Shown in pieces: positions 10,392-26,776 of a stretch of DNA of 64,000 nucleotides (the stretch's first letter is position 1; each line of letters opens with the position of its first letter). The position numbers and the translations under genes were made by a program. Source of the stretch: Spiroplasma_E sp902809815 (GTDB lineage: Bacteria; Bacillota_I; Bacilli_A; Mycoplasmatales; VBWQ01); NCBI RefSeq assembly GCF_964030925.1, contig NZ_OZ034992.1, positions 1,612,001-1,676,000 of the forward strand. Reading direction: 5' to 3'. The notes beneath the pieces were generated by a model that saw nothing but the letters and a program-made list of their open reading frames with translations, was not told the origin of the DNA and ran no database searches.

Positions 10392-11551
10392 GACATATTC
10401 CGTAATTAAATTTAATTAATTGTCAATAAAATTGTTTTAAAACTATTTAGTGTTATTGAATATAGAAATAAATATTTTTTGAAAAAATAGTTTAAAAAAT
10501 GAGTTTACATTTTAAACAAAAAATTGTTAATAATATTTTTATATTAACTCGATAAAAATTTAAATTTTAAAAAAATATTTTTAATATTTTTTTTATTTTA
10601 ATGGTTTTATTTTATTAAAAATTTCACAAAGTAAGTTAAATCTTAAGTACATAAGTCTAAATTTAGATTTTCTACATTTATTTACTAAAATTTTGAATCT
10701 TTTCAATCAAGCAAAGACATGTTCAACTTTAATTCTAATTTTAGATACAATCTTATTGTATTTTCTTTCTTGTTTAGTTAATTTTTTATTTTTAGTTCTT
10801 TTAATTGGTATTATTGTATTTTTATAAATATTTTGTATACCTTGATATCCTAAATCACCAATAATTATTGTTTTTTCTGAAAATTCAAGATTTGAATTTT
10901 TTAATATTTGAAAATCATGCACTTTACCATTATCAGCAAAAATATCAACAATTTTTTTATTAAAAAAATCATATACAATTTGAAATTTTATAGAATACAT
11001 TCAACTTTTACCAGAAAAATATTCTAACTGTAGTTTTTTTTAGTTGGTCTTTCAATTTCAATCTCAGTTGAATCAATTAAATAAAATTGAAATTCATTTG
11101 AATTTTCTTGTTTTTTATCAATTTTTAATTTATATCTTTCTTTTAAAAATTGGTAATCTTTGTGGTTACTAAGTTTATTTTCTACTCAAGTAATATTTCG
11201 AAAACAACTTGATGGGCTCATTTTAGATTTAATACTCATTTGAAAAAAAGTATAATATTCTTTTCAGTATAATAAAGTCATCATTAATCTTTCTTCTACT
11301 GAAAGTTTATTTTTTCGACCTTTATTTTTTTCTAATTTTTCTATTTCAATTAATTTTTCTAACATTTCATTAAAATGAAAACGTTTTATACCAAAATATC
11401 TGTAAAATTCTTCATTTTTTAATTTTTTTAAATTTTCAAAAATCATTTTTATCAACACTTTTCTAAATTTATTGTTAATAACAAAATTATAAAATAAATT
11501 TTAAAATTATTAATTAATTGACTTTTAAAAAATTTAATTATGGAATATGTC
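10392..11551 (-). mobile_element. IS5-like insertion sequence, copy 2 (intact)
   Basis: Same element as copy 1, with an A/T target duplication visible on both sides (ATA, or TATA). One terminal base differs at the right inverted repeat (TTATGGAATATGTC) and there is a 4-base insertion near the right end. Both ORFs are open and the slippery A8 run is present, so this copy looks functional. Confidence 0.95.
10593..11458 (-). CDS. IS5-like transposase by -1 frameshift (orfA/orfB), copy 2
   Basis: OrfA (144 aa, GTG start at 11458) holds a helix-turn-helix region (LSVEERLMMTLLYWKEYYTF) and the first catalytic Asp in FYLIDSTEIEIERPTKK. It ends shortly after the heptamer A-AAA-AAC. A -1 slip there enters orfB, which carries the second Asp (IIGDLGYQGI) and the Glu (KVEHVFAWLKRFKIL), giving a DDE transposase of about 288 aa. 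In-frame UGA codons encode Trp in both ORFs. The overall fold matches the DDE_Tnp_4/IS5 group. Confidence 0.88.
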
Positions 11552-11926
11552 TATATAAAAAACCAATGAAAAAATAATTAATATCAATTTCCTTTACATT
11601 AATATTTGTTACATTTCTTATGATAAAGCATCAAGATTATTTTTAATTTAATATTATTTTAATATCAATAATAAAGGTAATCTTTAAAATAATATATTTT
11701 ATAGTTAAAATGTTAAAATTATTATTATTAATATTTTTAGTTTAAAGGAGAATAATATGCAAACAAAACGTTTAATTAAAAGTTTAATTAATAATTTTTT
11801 ATTTATTATTAATGCTATTTTATGAATTTTTAATATTAGATCCGTTGGTGAAATCGTCACCGGAATTAATGTTGGATCAAATCGTAAAGAAAAACTAATC
11901 TATGGACTTTGCAGTTTACTACAATA

Positions 11927-13081
11927 GACATATTCCGTAATTAAATTTAATTAATTGTCAATAAAATTGTTTTAAAACAATTTAGTGTTATTGAATATAG
12001 AAATAAATATTTTTTGAAAAAATAGTTTAAAAAATGAGTTTACATTTTAAACAAAAAATTGTTAATAATATTTTTATATTAACTCGATAAAAATTTAAAT
12101 TTTAAAAAAATATTTTTAATATTTTTTTTATTTTAATGGTTTTATTTTATTAAAAATTTCACAAAGTAAGTTAAATCTTAAGTACATAAGTCTAAATTTA
12201 GATTTTCTACATTTATTTACTAAAATTTTGAATCTTTTCAATCAAGCAAAGACATGTTCAACTTTAATTCTAATTTTAGATACAATCTTATTGTATTTTC
12301 TTTCTTGTTTAGTTAATTTTTTATTTTTAGTTCTTTTAATTGGTATTATTGTATTTTTATAAATATTTTGTATACCTTGATATCCTAAATCACCAATAAT
12401 TATTGTTTTTTCTGAAAATTCAAGATTTGAATTTTTTAATATTTGAAAATCATGCACTTTACCATTATCAGCAAAAATATCAACAATTTTTTTATTAAAA
12501 AAATCATATACAATTTGAAATTTTATAGAATACATTCAACTTTTACCAGAAAAATATTCTAACTGTAGTTTTTTTAGTTGGTCTTTCAATTTCAATCTCA
12601 GTTGAATCAATTAAATAAAATTGAAATTCATTTGAATTTTCTTGTTTTTTATCAATTTTTAATTTATATCTTTCTTTTAAAAATTGGTAATCTTTGTGGT
12701 TACTAAGTTTATTTTCTACTCAAGTAATATTTCGAAAACAACTTGATGGGCTCATTTTAGATTTAATACTCATTTGAAAAAAAGTATAATATTCTTTTCA
12801 GTATAATAAAGTCATCATTAATCTTTCTTCTACTGAAAGTTTATTTTTTCGACCTTTATTTTTTTCTAATTTTTCTATTTCAATTAATTTTTCTAACATT
12901 TCATTAAAATGAAAACGTTTTATACCAAAATATCTGTAAAATTCTTCATTTTTTAATTTTTTTAAATTTTCAAAAATCATTTTTATCAACACTTTTCTAA
13001 ATTTATTGTTAATAACAAAATTATAAAATAAATTTTAAAATTATTAATTGACTTTTAAAAAATTTAATTACGGAATATGTC
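11927..13081 (-). mobile_element. IS5-like insertion sequence, copy 3 (defective slippery site)
   Basis: A full-length copy with both terminal repeats, inserted in a small membrane-protein gene. The homopolymer at the orfA/orfB junction has 7 A instead of 8, so a -1 slip no longer reaches orfB. The flanks (CAAT left, TTTT right) do not show the expected duplication. Confidence 0.94.
12128..12992 (-). pseudogene. IS5-like transposase, copy 3 (A7 at the frameshift site)
   Basis: OrfA and orfB are each open, but the shortened A-run puts orfB two bases out of register with orfA, so normal -1 frameshifting would end at an early stop. Otherwise it is nearly identical to the intact copies. Confidence 0.8.
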
Positions 13082-13230
13082 TTTTATATAACTTATATAT
13101 CATTAATTGGATTTATTATTACTATTTATTGATGAATAAAAAATGATTTATCAATAGCAGAGCGTATAAGTGGTTTAAAACAATCATAAATTAAAAATAA
13201 AATTTTTTACTTATTTTAATGTAAAAATTA

Positions 13231-13259
13231 AAAAAATCTTAATTTTTACATTAAGATTA
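13231..13259 (-). terminator. Terminator of the rRNA operon
   Basis: The minus strand has AATCTTAA, a short loop, TTAAGATT, then TTTTTAATTTTT, about 14 bases downstream of 5S rRNA. An overlapping hairpin with the stem AATGTAAAAATT is also possible. Confidence 0.6.
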
Positions 13260-13272
13260 ACAATAAAAAAAA

Positions 13273-13378
13273 TTTGGCATCGTGCTATTTTCCCATTGCT
13301 GGTATTTTCGCCGCTGGAGTGCTTAACTGCTGTGTTCGAGATGGGAACAGGTGTGACCACTCCGCCATGGACACCAAA
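13273..13378 (-). rRNA. rrf: 5S ribosomal RNA
   Basis: The minus strand gives the 5S signature, with TTTGGTGTCCATGGCGGAG at the 5' end, CCCATCTCGAACACAGCAG in the loop A-C region and a complementary 3' end. Length about 106 nt. It follows 23S rRNA after about 85 bases. Confidence 0.95.
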
Positions 13379-13462
13379 TAGTTTAGCAATTGCTCCCTAA
13401 AAACTAGAAACAGACATCTTTAAATTTGATTACTTTTGATTTGCAATAGAGAATATATTCTT

Positions 13463-16398
<2,936 letters not shown>

Positions 16399-16589
16399 TT
16401 AGAATATCCTATTGCAAGATAAAAATTATCTTATTTTTTTAAAAGATGTCTATTATCCAGTTTTTAAAGAACAATTGCTCAGAGAAAACAATCCCTGAAA
16501 ACTAAACAGAACAAAAAGAAGTAATCCAATAAATCATCCATCTATTTTTTCTTGTTGTCTTGGTTTCTTATTAGAAACTAAACTCCATA

Positions 16590-18112
<1,523 letters not shown>

Positions 18113-18247
18113 ATTGTTTTTGTTAAAAGATGATGTCTGACTTATTTAATTTTTAATAAAAAATTGACGGATTAATTCTTGTTCTATTTAGTTTTCAAAG
18201 ATCGTTTTTTCTAGTTTGTAACCCATTTATTTTCGGGCACAATAAGT

Positions 18248-18276
18248 ATCTTACAGAAAACAAAACCCAATGTCAA
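18248..18276 (-). promoter_or_regulatory. rRNA operon promoter
   Basis: The minus strand carries a perfect TTGACA (18276-18271), a 17-base spacer and TAAGAT (18253-18248), about 135 bases before mature 16S rRNA. This is the strongest promoter match in the window. Confidence 0.8.
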
Positions 18277-18371
18277 TGAAAATAATACTAAAAATATAAA
18301 TATTTTTTTCGTATAAAAAATGGTTTAAATTTTACTAAGTATATTAGTAAAATTAAATTGCTTAATTAACT

Positions 18372-18410
18372 AAAAAACCATTTAAGAATTAGAACCTTAA
18401 ATGGTTTTTT
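18372..18410 (-). terminator. Terminator after thrS
   Basis: AAAAAACCATTTAAG pairs perfectly with CTTAAATGGTTTTTT (15 bp, 9-base loop), located 11 bases after the thrS stop. A and T tracts on both sides make it usable in either direction, and it separates thrS from the rRNA promoter. Confidence 0.85.
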
Positions 18411-18421
18411 AATTTTTATAA

Positions 18422-20356
18422 TTATATTTTATTATCAACTTGTTTTGTTAATAATTTTAAAAATTCTGATAAAGTAACAATTTTACTTTCTTTTTGACCA
18501 TACTGACGATAACTTAAATTATTATTTTCTATTTCCTTATCACCAATAATAATTTGATAAGGAATTTTTTGAGTTTGTGTTTCAACAATACGTTTGCCAA
18601 TAGTTCCACTGCTAATAATTTCAGTTCGTAAATTATGTTGTTTACAAGTTTGCAATAATTTATTAGCATATTCTAAGGTTTTTTCTTTTTCATTTATTGG
18701 TAAAATTGCAATTTGCCTTGGTGCTAATCATAGTGGAAAAACACCTTTATTTTGTTCTAATAATGTGGCAATAAAACGTTCATATGTACCAATTAATCCT
18801 CGATGAACAATAACTGGATTTATTTCATTATTATTTTCATCAATATAAGTTAAATTAAACTTTTTCGGTAATAAGAAATCGAATTGAATAGTAGATATTG
18901 TAATTTCATGACCTAATGCTGTTTTAATTTGAACATCAAATTTTGGTCCATAAAAAGCAGCCTCACCAATCATTGGTTTATACTCTAATTGTAATTTATC
19001 TAATACTTCACGTAATGCTGTTTCTGCTTGATTTCACATTTTATCATCATTAAAATATTTTTCTTTATCAGCAGGATCTCGTAAAGATAATGATAAATAA
19101 TCAATTTTAATATTTAAAGTTTTTAAAACCTCAGCAATTAACTGATAACAACGTTTAAACTCTGTTTTCATTTGATCAAATCTAACAAAAATATGAGAAT
19201 CAGTTAATTCCATACTTCTTACTCGTTCTAAACCAGTTAAAGCCCCACTTGCTTCATAACGATATAATAAAGCATGTTCACTTAAACGCAAAGGCAAATC
19301 TTTATAACTACGAAGAGCACTTTTATAAATCATACAGTGATGAGGACAAGTCATTGGTCTTAATACCAATTGTTCTTCTTCTTTTTTAATTGGAGTAAAC
19401 ATATTTTCACGATAATGATCTCAATGACCACTTTTTTTATATAATTCAACAGAACCTAAAACTGGTGTCGCTACTTCTTGATAATCTCACATAAATTCTT
19501 GTTTTCTCAAATATTCCTGCAAAACTTTTTTAATAACCATACCATTTGGTAAAAATATAGGTAATCCTTTACCACAATCATCATTAAAAGTAAAAATACT
19601 TAATTCTTTACCTAGTTTACGATGATCACGATTTTTTTGTTCTTCAAGTTCATTAAGTTTATCTACTAATTTTACTTTTGAATAATCACAAATTCCAGAA
19701 ATGCGCTGTAATTGTTTATTTTTATCATTTCCTAATCAATATGCACCAGTAATACTTAATAATTTAAAATCTTTTATTGATGAAGAATTATTAATAGCAA
19801 CACCCGATGCTACTACTAAAGTCTTATTATCAACTAAATAAGAGCATTTTAATCCATTAACATGATTTAATTTAATATATTCTAAAGCAAAAGGATTGTC
19901 TTTATGAGTTTTTAAAGATTCTTCTTTAGTTTGACAAACTCTTTTAATTTCAATATTTTTTATTAAAATTTCACGCATTTTCTCTTCAATTTTAATTAAT
20001 TCATCATTAGAAAGTCGTTTTTCATAATCAAAATCTAAATAAAAACCATTATCATTAGTATTAGCAATCGTAATTAACGCTTGTGGATACATTAATTTAA
20101 TAGTATGAGCTAAAATCATAGCACATCCATAATTTAAAATAGTTCATCCTAAAGCATCATCTTTTTTAATAAACTTGATTTCAGCATCTTCTTTAATTTC
20201 TCAATATAAATCTTTTAATTGTCCATTCAGAGTAAAAGCAATAATTGAAGAATCTATATTTTCATTTTCCTGTTTTAATAATTGATAACCAGTAATTGGA
20301 TTTTCAATATTATAAGTCATCGTTTTGCCATTTAATTTAATTACATTAATTTTCAT
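18422..20356 (-). CDS. thrS: Threonine--tRNA ligase with a degenerate editing site
   Basis: Class II threonyl-tRNA synthetase, 644 aa. It has a TGS domain (1-60), an editing (SAD) domain (about 70-220), a catalytic core with RPMTCPHHCMIYKSALRSYK and LLYRYEASGALTGLERVRSM, and an anticodon-binding domain (LAPRQIAILPINEKE onwards). The zinc Cys and His of the core are kept. In the editing domain the usual HxxxH is replaced by Y76 and M80 (NYGCAMILAH), and the usual CxGPH block reads VDNKTLVVASGVAI, with no matching Cys or His. Hydrolysis of Ser-tRNA-Thr is therefore probably lost. It lies 43 bases after pyk. Confidence 0.95.
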
Positions 20357-20399
20357 GTTTTACCTAATTCCTTTTCTAATTTACCTCAGTAGTACTAGG

Positions 20400-21815
20400 T
20401 TATTTAACAATAAAAGTTGTAAAAGGATTAGTATTATTATTAATATCTACTACTAATACTTTTGATTTAGTAGGGATTATATAAGTGCTACTAATGCTTT
20501 TAACTAATTGCGAAGAATTACTTAATTCTACTGGAATTCCTTCAGTTGCTAAAAAAGTATAAATTCCAAAGTTTATTGCAAATTTATTATAATCAATAAC
20601 ATTATTAACAATAGGAATTATATAAACTGGCAAATGAGCATTAGCAATAGTTCTAATATAATTACTATCTTGACTATTAGTAATTAAATATTGTGGTTTT
20701 TCTTCAATAATTTTTTTAATAGTTTTAGTAACTAATTGATCTTTTGTATGCAATAAATCAGTAGCAATTTTACTCTGTTCTTGATGACTTTCAGCATCAA
20801 CAAGAATTTTACTCATTGTTGCAATTGATAACACAGGATAGTTACCATTAGCAGATTCACCCGATAACATTGTACATGTTGCTCCCCAATCCATAGCAAC
20901 CCAAACATCAGTAACTTCAGCACGTGTTGGATGAGGGTTATCTATCATTGAATCTAGCATTTGCGTAGCAACAATTATTGGTTTGTTAACAGTACGACAT
21001 TTTTTAATTCATTCACGTTCTAAAAAAGGAACTTTTTCAAAAGGAATTTCAACTCCTAAATCACCACGAGCAACCATAATAGCATCTGATTCTTTTAAAA
21101 TTTCATCAAAATTATTAACTGCTAATTGTGATTCAATTTTAGCAATGATTTGAATATGTTTACCATCATTATCATCTAAAACTTTGCGGATTTCTTTAAT
21201 ATCAGCTGCTGAACAAACAAATGATGCAGCAACATAATCTACTTTTTGCTGACAACCAAAAATTAAATCTGCTCTATCTTTTTCAGAAATAAAAGGTAAA
21301 GACAATTTAACATTTGGAATATTAATAGCACGACGATCTTTAATAGTATGTGTATTTAAAGCTTGACAAATAACAGTATGGTCTTTAACCGCTGTAACCT
21401 TTAATGTTAATTTACCATCATCTACTAGTAAATTATCATTAACTTTAATATCCTTTGCTAAATTACCATAATTTACAGAAAACTTATCCGCAGTACCAAT
21501 AATCTCTTTATTATCAATTATCGTAATAATTTCATTTTTTTTGATTTCTACACTACCCTTTGTAAAGGTATGTGTTCTAACTTCCGGACCTCTAGTATCT
21601 AACATAATAGCAACTGGTACATTTAATTGTTTAGATACTTCTCTAATCATTAAAACCCTTGCTAAATGTTCATCATGAGTACCATGAGAAAAATTTAAAC
21701 GCCCACAAATTGAGCCATTTTCTATTAGTTGTTTAATAACATCAGCAGAATTTGAAGCAGGTCCTAAAGTAGTTACACATTTAGTTCTTTTTATAATTGA
21801 TATCAAATTATTCAC
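20400..21815 (-). CDS. pyk: Pyruvate kinase
   Basis: Pyruvate kinase, 471 aa, which transfers phosphate from phosphoenolpyruvate to ADP and is a major ATP source in glycolytic mollicutes. Visible blocks are RTKCVTTLGPASN (N-terminus), RLNFSHGTHDEH, MLDTRGPEVR, IIAKIESQLAVNNFDEIL with the catalytic Lys (about residue 222), and DAIMVARGDLGVEIPFEKVP. ATQMLDSMIDNPHPTRAEV follows. The C-terminal domain is complete. It starts 9 bases after the pfkA stop and is followed by thrS, so pfkA-pyk-thrS is one transcription unit. Confidence 0.97.
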
Positions 21816-21824
21816 CTCTTTTTA

Positions 21825-22877
21825 TTAAGTATTTTTTTTAAAAATAACTCCTGACAAACGTAAAATTTTATTAGCAACGTTATTTTTATTTATTGAAGGT
21901 GTGTTTAATGCATCTTGAATTTCAATAGCTACTAATTTATTATCTTGTAATCCAATACAAATACTAGATTTATTACTATTTGCAAATCTTTCAGCAGCAA
22001 AAATACCCATCATTGTTGCTAAATAACGATCAAATGCACTTGGTGTTCCCCCACGTTGAATTTGACCCAATATTACTGCTCTTGTTTCACAATCAGTATC
22101 CTTTTCAATGATTTTAGCTATTTTATTAACATCATATTGACGTTCAGTTACTACTATTACTAATGAACGACGTTGTTTTTTAGTGTACAACTGTTTAATA
22201 ATATCAATCAATGACTGTTCTCCAATTCCTAAATCTTTAGTTGCAACTAAATCACAATTTGCAGCAGCAGCACTGTGAAGAGCAAGGTCACCACAATTAC
22301 GACCCATTACTTCAACAATCATAATTCTTCCGTGAGAATTAGCAGTTTGACGAATTTTATCAAGATTTTCAACAATTGTATTAAGAGCGGTATCAAAACC
22401 AATAGTAAACTCACTTGAACTAATATCATTATCAATAGTACCTGGAATACCCACACATTGAATAGCTGCTTCATTACTTAATTTTTGCAAACCATTATAT
22501 GTGCCATCACCACCAATAGCAATTAAACCTTCAATTTTTTTAGATTTTAAAATTTCAATACATTTTTTACGAGTTTCTTCTTGCTCAAATTCTCTAAAAC
22601 GAGCAGACCCAATGATTGTTCCCCCCATCTCAGTTCCTAGATCAATTAAATTTGCTCAATTGTTATCAATAACGTGAATGTCATTTGTCATTATTCCTTT
22701 ATAACCATTTTTTATTAAAACTAATTCAAATGGTCTTTTATCAGCAGTAGCAATTTTACTATTTTCATGATTTATACCACGAAAAGTCTTATATACTGCA
22801 TTAATAACATTATTCATACCTGGTGAATCACCACCAGAAGTTAAGATTCCAATTCTTCTTTTATTTAATTCTTGCAT
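21825..22877 (-). CDS. pfkA: 6-phosphofructokinase
   Basis: ATP-dependent phosphofructokinase, 350 aa, which makes fructose 1,6-bisphosphate. Diagnostic blocks are ILTSGGDSPGMNNVINAVYK (residues 10-29), AIGGDGTYNGLQKLSNEA, VGIPGTIDNDISSSEFTIGF with the catalytic Asp, and RIMIVEVMGRNCGDLALHSA. GQIQRGGTPSAFDRYLATMM follows. It is slightly longer than the usual ~320 aa owing to an insertion near residues 35-65. It is the first gene of pfkA-pyk-thrS. Confidence 0.96.
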
Positions 22878-22983
22878 ATTTAGTCATCCTCTCTTCTAAT
22901 TACATTATTTTAGTGATAATTATTATAATTTGTTTAAAATTAAAAAGGATATCAGTAAATTTAACCATAAAATATGATTTTAA

Positions 22984-24288
22984 TTAATTAATATTATAAA
23001 ATACATCGTCACCTAAAAATTTAGCTTGATCTGCTAAATCGGCTTCAATTGTTAATAAACGATTATATTTTGCAACACGATCAGTTCTTGACATTGAACC
23101 TGTTTTAATTTGTCCAGTATTAAAAGCTACTGCTAAGTCAGCAATCGTTGTATCTTCAGTTTCCCCAGAACGATGAGATACTACTGCTGTTCACCCAGCT
23201 TTTTGACACATTTCAATAGCCTCCATAGTTTCAGTTAATGTTCCAATTTGATTTAGTTTAATTAATACTGAATTAGCAACGTTTTTAATAATTCCTTCTT
23301 TAATAATTTTTGGATTAGTAACGAATAAATCATCACCAACAACTTGGAATTTACCTTCTGATTTTTCTAATAATAATTTAAATCCTTCTCAATCACCTTC
23401 AGCCAAACCATCTTCAATTGAAATAATTGGATATTTTTTAGTTAAATCAACTAAATAATCTACTAGTTGCGCTGAAGTTAATAATTTTTCAGTATTTTTA
23501 CTTTTACCATCTTTATTGCCAAAAACATATTTACCATTTTGATAAATCTCTGATGATGCACAGTCCATAGCAATTTTTATATCTTTATTTGGAGTGTAAC
23601 CCGCTTTTTTAATAGCTTCGACAATTAAATCTAATGCTTCTTCAGTTGATTTTAAATTAGGAGCAAAACCACCTTCATCACCAACTGCAGTAACTAAACC
23701 CTTACCTTTTAAAATACTTTTTAAAGCATGAAAAGTTTCAGCAGCCATTTGGATTGCCTTTGAAAATGTTTTAGCACCAACTGGCATTATTAAAAATTCT
23801 TGAAAATCAATATTATTATCAGCATGAGCACCACCATTAATTACATTTAACATTGGGACTGGCAACTGACAAGCATTAGTACCACCTAAGTATGTATATA
23901 AGGGCACATATAATTCATCAGCGGCAGCTTTAGCAACTGCTAATGATACCCCTAAAATAGCATTGGCACCTAATTTTGTTTTATTTTCTGTTCCATCTAA
24001 CTTAATCATTGTTTGATCAATTAATCTTTGATTAGTAACTTCCAAACCAATAATGGCTTCGGCAATATTTTCATTAATATTTTTAATAGCTTTCATAACA
24101 CCAAGTCCACCATAAACTTTAGTATCTTTGTCTCGTAGTTCTAAAGCTTCTCTAGTACCTGTTGAAGCACCTGATGGCACTAAAGCAATCCCGTATCCAC
24201 CATCTTCAGTTCAACATTCAACTTGAATAGTTGGATTTCCTCTTGAGTCTATTACTTGTAGTGCTCTAATATCAATAATGCAAGACAT
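22984..24288 (-). CDS. eno: Enolase
   Basis: Phosphopyruvate hydratase, 434 aa, which converts 2-phosphoglycerate to phosphoenolpyruvate. Visible blocks are VIDSRGNPTIQVE (N-terminus), LVPSGASTGTREALELRD, GGAHADNNIDFQEFLIMPVG, VGDEGGFAPNLKSTEEALDL, IISIEDGLAEGDW and, near the C-terminus, AVVSHRSGETEDTTIADLAV. Mg2+ and catalytic residues are kept. It is transcribed from its own promoter and lies between the phosphofructokinase operon and two hypothetical genes. Many Trp residues are UGA. Confidence 0.97.
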
Positions 24289-24326
24289 ATTTGTTAATTC
24301 CTTCTTTCTTTAATATTTCACTAATT

Positions 24327-24332
24327 ATTATA
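24327..24332 (-). promoter_or_regulatory. Probable -10 box of eno
   Basis: A perfect TATAAT on the minus strand, about 40 bases before the eno ATG, preceded by an AT-rich region with only a poor -35 match. Moderate support, from position and the -10 alone. Confidence 0.4.
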
Positions 24333-24352
24333 CAGAAAAAAATATTGTTTAG

Positions 24353-24388
24353 AATCAAAAAAGCACAAATATTTTTTATTTGTGCTTC
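24353..24388 (-). terminator. Terminator after the 779-aa protein gene
   Basis: AAGCACAAATA pairs with TATTTGTGCTT (11 bp) around a 6-base loop, followed on the minus strand by TTTTTTGATT. It starts 20 bases after the stop at 24408 and separates that gene from eno. Confidence 0.85.
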
Positions 24389-24407
24389 TAAAATAATGAT
24401 GATTTAA

Positions 24408-26747
24408 TTACATTTGTTGTTGTTGTGAATGTTGAGTTGTACTACTTGGTGATGATGTATCATTAACTTTAGCAGCAGTATCACTATTTCATGGTTTTGG
24501 AGTTACTCCATCATCCTCTGGTATTAAACTTTCAGGATTATTAAGAGCAGTAATTATTGCTTTCATTAATTCATCAGTTTCAATCGTTTTTTGATTAAAA
24601 TTATTACCATTAGATAAATCTTTTCTGTTAATAGTTACATTTTGTTTTACTTCATCTCTATAAAAGATATAACTTATACTTTTAAAATTATCATCTTTAT
24701 CAAAAGTTAAAGAAAAATCAACTTCATTTTTAGTTAAATATGATAATGCACGAATTTGTTTAGGACTAAGTTTCACTTCTGCTTTTAATGGAATTCCAAG
24801 TTCATCATTACATAAAACATAACATTTTCCATTAAAAATATTAAAATTAAAAGTTTTAATATTTTTTGAAAATAAGTTTGATTTTAAATCAGGTATTGGT
24901 CTTACTGTTCTTGTTTCTGATACTCTTACTTTTGCTTTCTGATTTATGATACTAAGTTGTTCTTTATCTTCATCACTTAACTTATTAGAGCAATTTACTT
25001 TTTTATTATTTTCATCAAAATAATATGCTCTTAAAAATTTTCCATCATACTTATTAAATAAAATAACAGTATTTGCATTATTATTTTTATCTATTAAATT
25101 TTTCAAAATATCATTTTCATCTTTTTCTAATTTTAATTTTTTATCCAATGTTTGCTCATCAGTTGTTATGTTTAAATCTCATAATTCTCTACTATCATCT
25201 CATTTTAAATTAATAACATTTTTAACGATAACTGGAGATAATTTTGTAGCTGATGGTTTTGGTGATATTACCTGTTCAGCAGCAGCTCTTGCCACTTTAA
25301 CTTGTGATCCATTTTCTCCACAGTGAATACCCTTTAATCCATTAGGAAATAAATTATTATTTGCAAAACTTTTTCTTAACTCTAATAAAGAAAGTGTTCC
25401 AATACATTGTAGTTGATTTTGATCAGCAATAACTACTCATTTTTCTACTAAATTATTACTTGGGTTTTTTGCAAAGTATACTTTTTGATACTTACCAGCA
25501 ACTTCTATATCATTTCATATTTTTTTATTATCCCGAGAAAGTTCTTGTTCAAAAGTTACATTTTCTGGATCTGATTTAGCATCTGATATTTTTATTTTAC
25601 CATCTTCTATTACTAAACTATACAAACCTTCTATGCTATTATTTTGTAATGTTTCAGTGATATTATTTGTAATCGGTAAAAGTTCAGGTAAATCTTCTGG
25701 TAATACTTCTGGTGCAATAACTAAAAAACGCATAGCAACTAAATCAATTTCTTCTTGTTCTTCTTTAACAACAGATGCTAATCCAATATTAATTGTTGGT
25801 TCTATAGTAAATCCTAATTGTGGAGGAGTACTTAATGCTTTTAAATCATCAAATTGCTGGTCGGTTAAAGATTTAACTTTATGTGCTTGATATTTTATAT
25901 TATCATATAATCATCCTAGAACAGGTTTTTTTGTTATTTTATAGGTTTCTCAAAAAATTTCTCCATTTTCGTTAATCTTTTTATTTAAATAAAAAATATC
26001 ATTATCAGTAATACTTTGAGCAGTTGTTGAGATTATAAAAGTATCATTTGGATCAGTAACATTTTTAATAAAAATTTCATTTCCTTGACGATAAATAAAA
26101 TAGTCTTTTTCAACATTCACTAAGTTTAAATGTTTTTTAAAATCTTCGATCATTGTACTATTTGAAGAATAATCATTAATTTTATACTGTTCCACATCTC
26201 AAACCGGGTTTGATTGTTCAAATGGATTTCGCAACTGTGGAGTATCTAATAAATTTTTAATCTTTTGATTAATTAAAACATCATTTTCTTTAAACAGTCC
26301 AGAATTTATAAAAATTTCATTAAATTTTAATAAATTTATACTTCCTAATAATCCTAATTCAGGTCTTATTTCACCTTCAGATTCATCAAATAAAATTTTA
26401 TATACTTTAATTTTAGTATTGTCAGTTTCATCCTCAACGAAAACTAATTGGTCTTTTTTAAATATACTTTGATCATTTTGAATTAATGATTCATCACTAA
26501 TAAATATAGTATTAACTAATGAACCACTATCAACAACAAATTTTCCATCTTGATTTAAACTAACTATTTTTTTTACTTTTAATGGATTAATATTGAAAGA
26601 AGAATTCTTCAAAATATTAAGTGTATTCTTTTTTGAATATAGGTCATCCTCTACTTCAATAGCAATATCTTCAACATCACTTATTTCTGATTGATATATA
26701 CTTCTCATAATGTTTGTAAATCATTTAAAATTTTCCATTAGTGGCAT
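24408..26747 (-). CDS. Hypothetical protein with repeated modules, 779 aa
   Basis: I do not recognise this family. The 779-aa product has no signal peptide or membrane segment, is rich in Asp, Glu, Asn and Lys, and ends in a Ser/Gln-rich tail (TTQHSQQQQM). It seems built from repeated modules of about 100 residues that alternate short beta-like strands with charged loops, for example KIKVYKILFDESEGEIRPEL, KYQKVYFAKNPSNNLVEKWV and FNGKCYVLCNDELGIPLKAE. The last module resembles one in the adjacent 308-aa protein (CYxxxDxxxxxxP, then DKDDNFKSISYIFYR), so they are likely paralogues. The ATG at 26747 follows AAGGAGAAA. The gap to the upstream gene is 29 bases. Confidence 0.75.
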
Positions 26748-26776
26748 TTTTATATTTTCTCCTTTAATTATTACAT

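Larger units (their letters stand above)
11757..13189 (+). pseudogene. Small membrane protein gene interrupted by IS copy 3
   Basis: The 5' part (ATG at 11757, after an AAAGGAG ribosome binding site) encodes MQTKRLIKSLINN, a hydrophobic segment (FLFIINAILWIF) and GEIVTGINVGSNRKEKLIYG. The IS creates a TAG stop at its boundary. Beyond the IS the frame resumes with FYITYISLIGFIITIYWWIK and ends LSIAERISGLKQS at 13189. The original product would be about 90-100 aa with two or more membrane segments. I do not recognise the family. It is one of few plus-strand genes here. Confidence 0.7.

Noticed and set aside
20357..20399. T-box or other riboswitch ahead of thrS, and likewise ahead of pheS
   Set aside because: Only tens of bases separate each gene from the one upstream; there is no room for a T-box stem array and no specifier-loop or T-box sequence.
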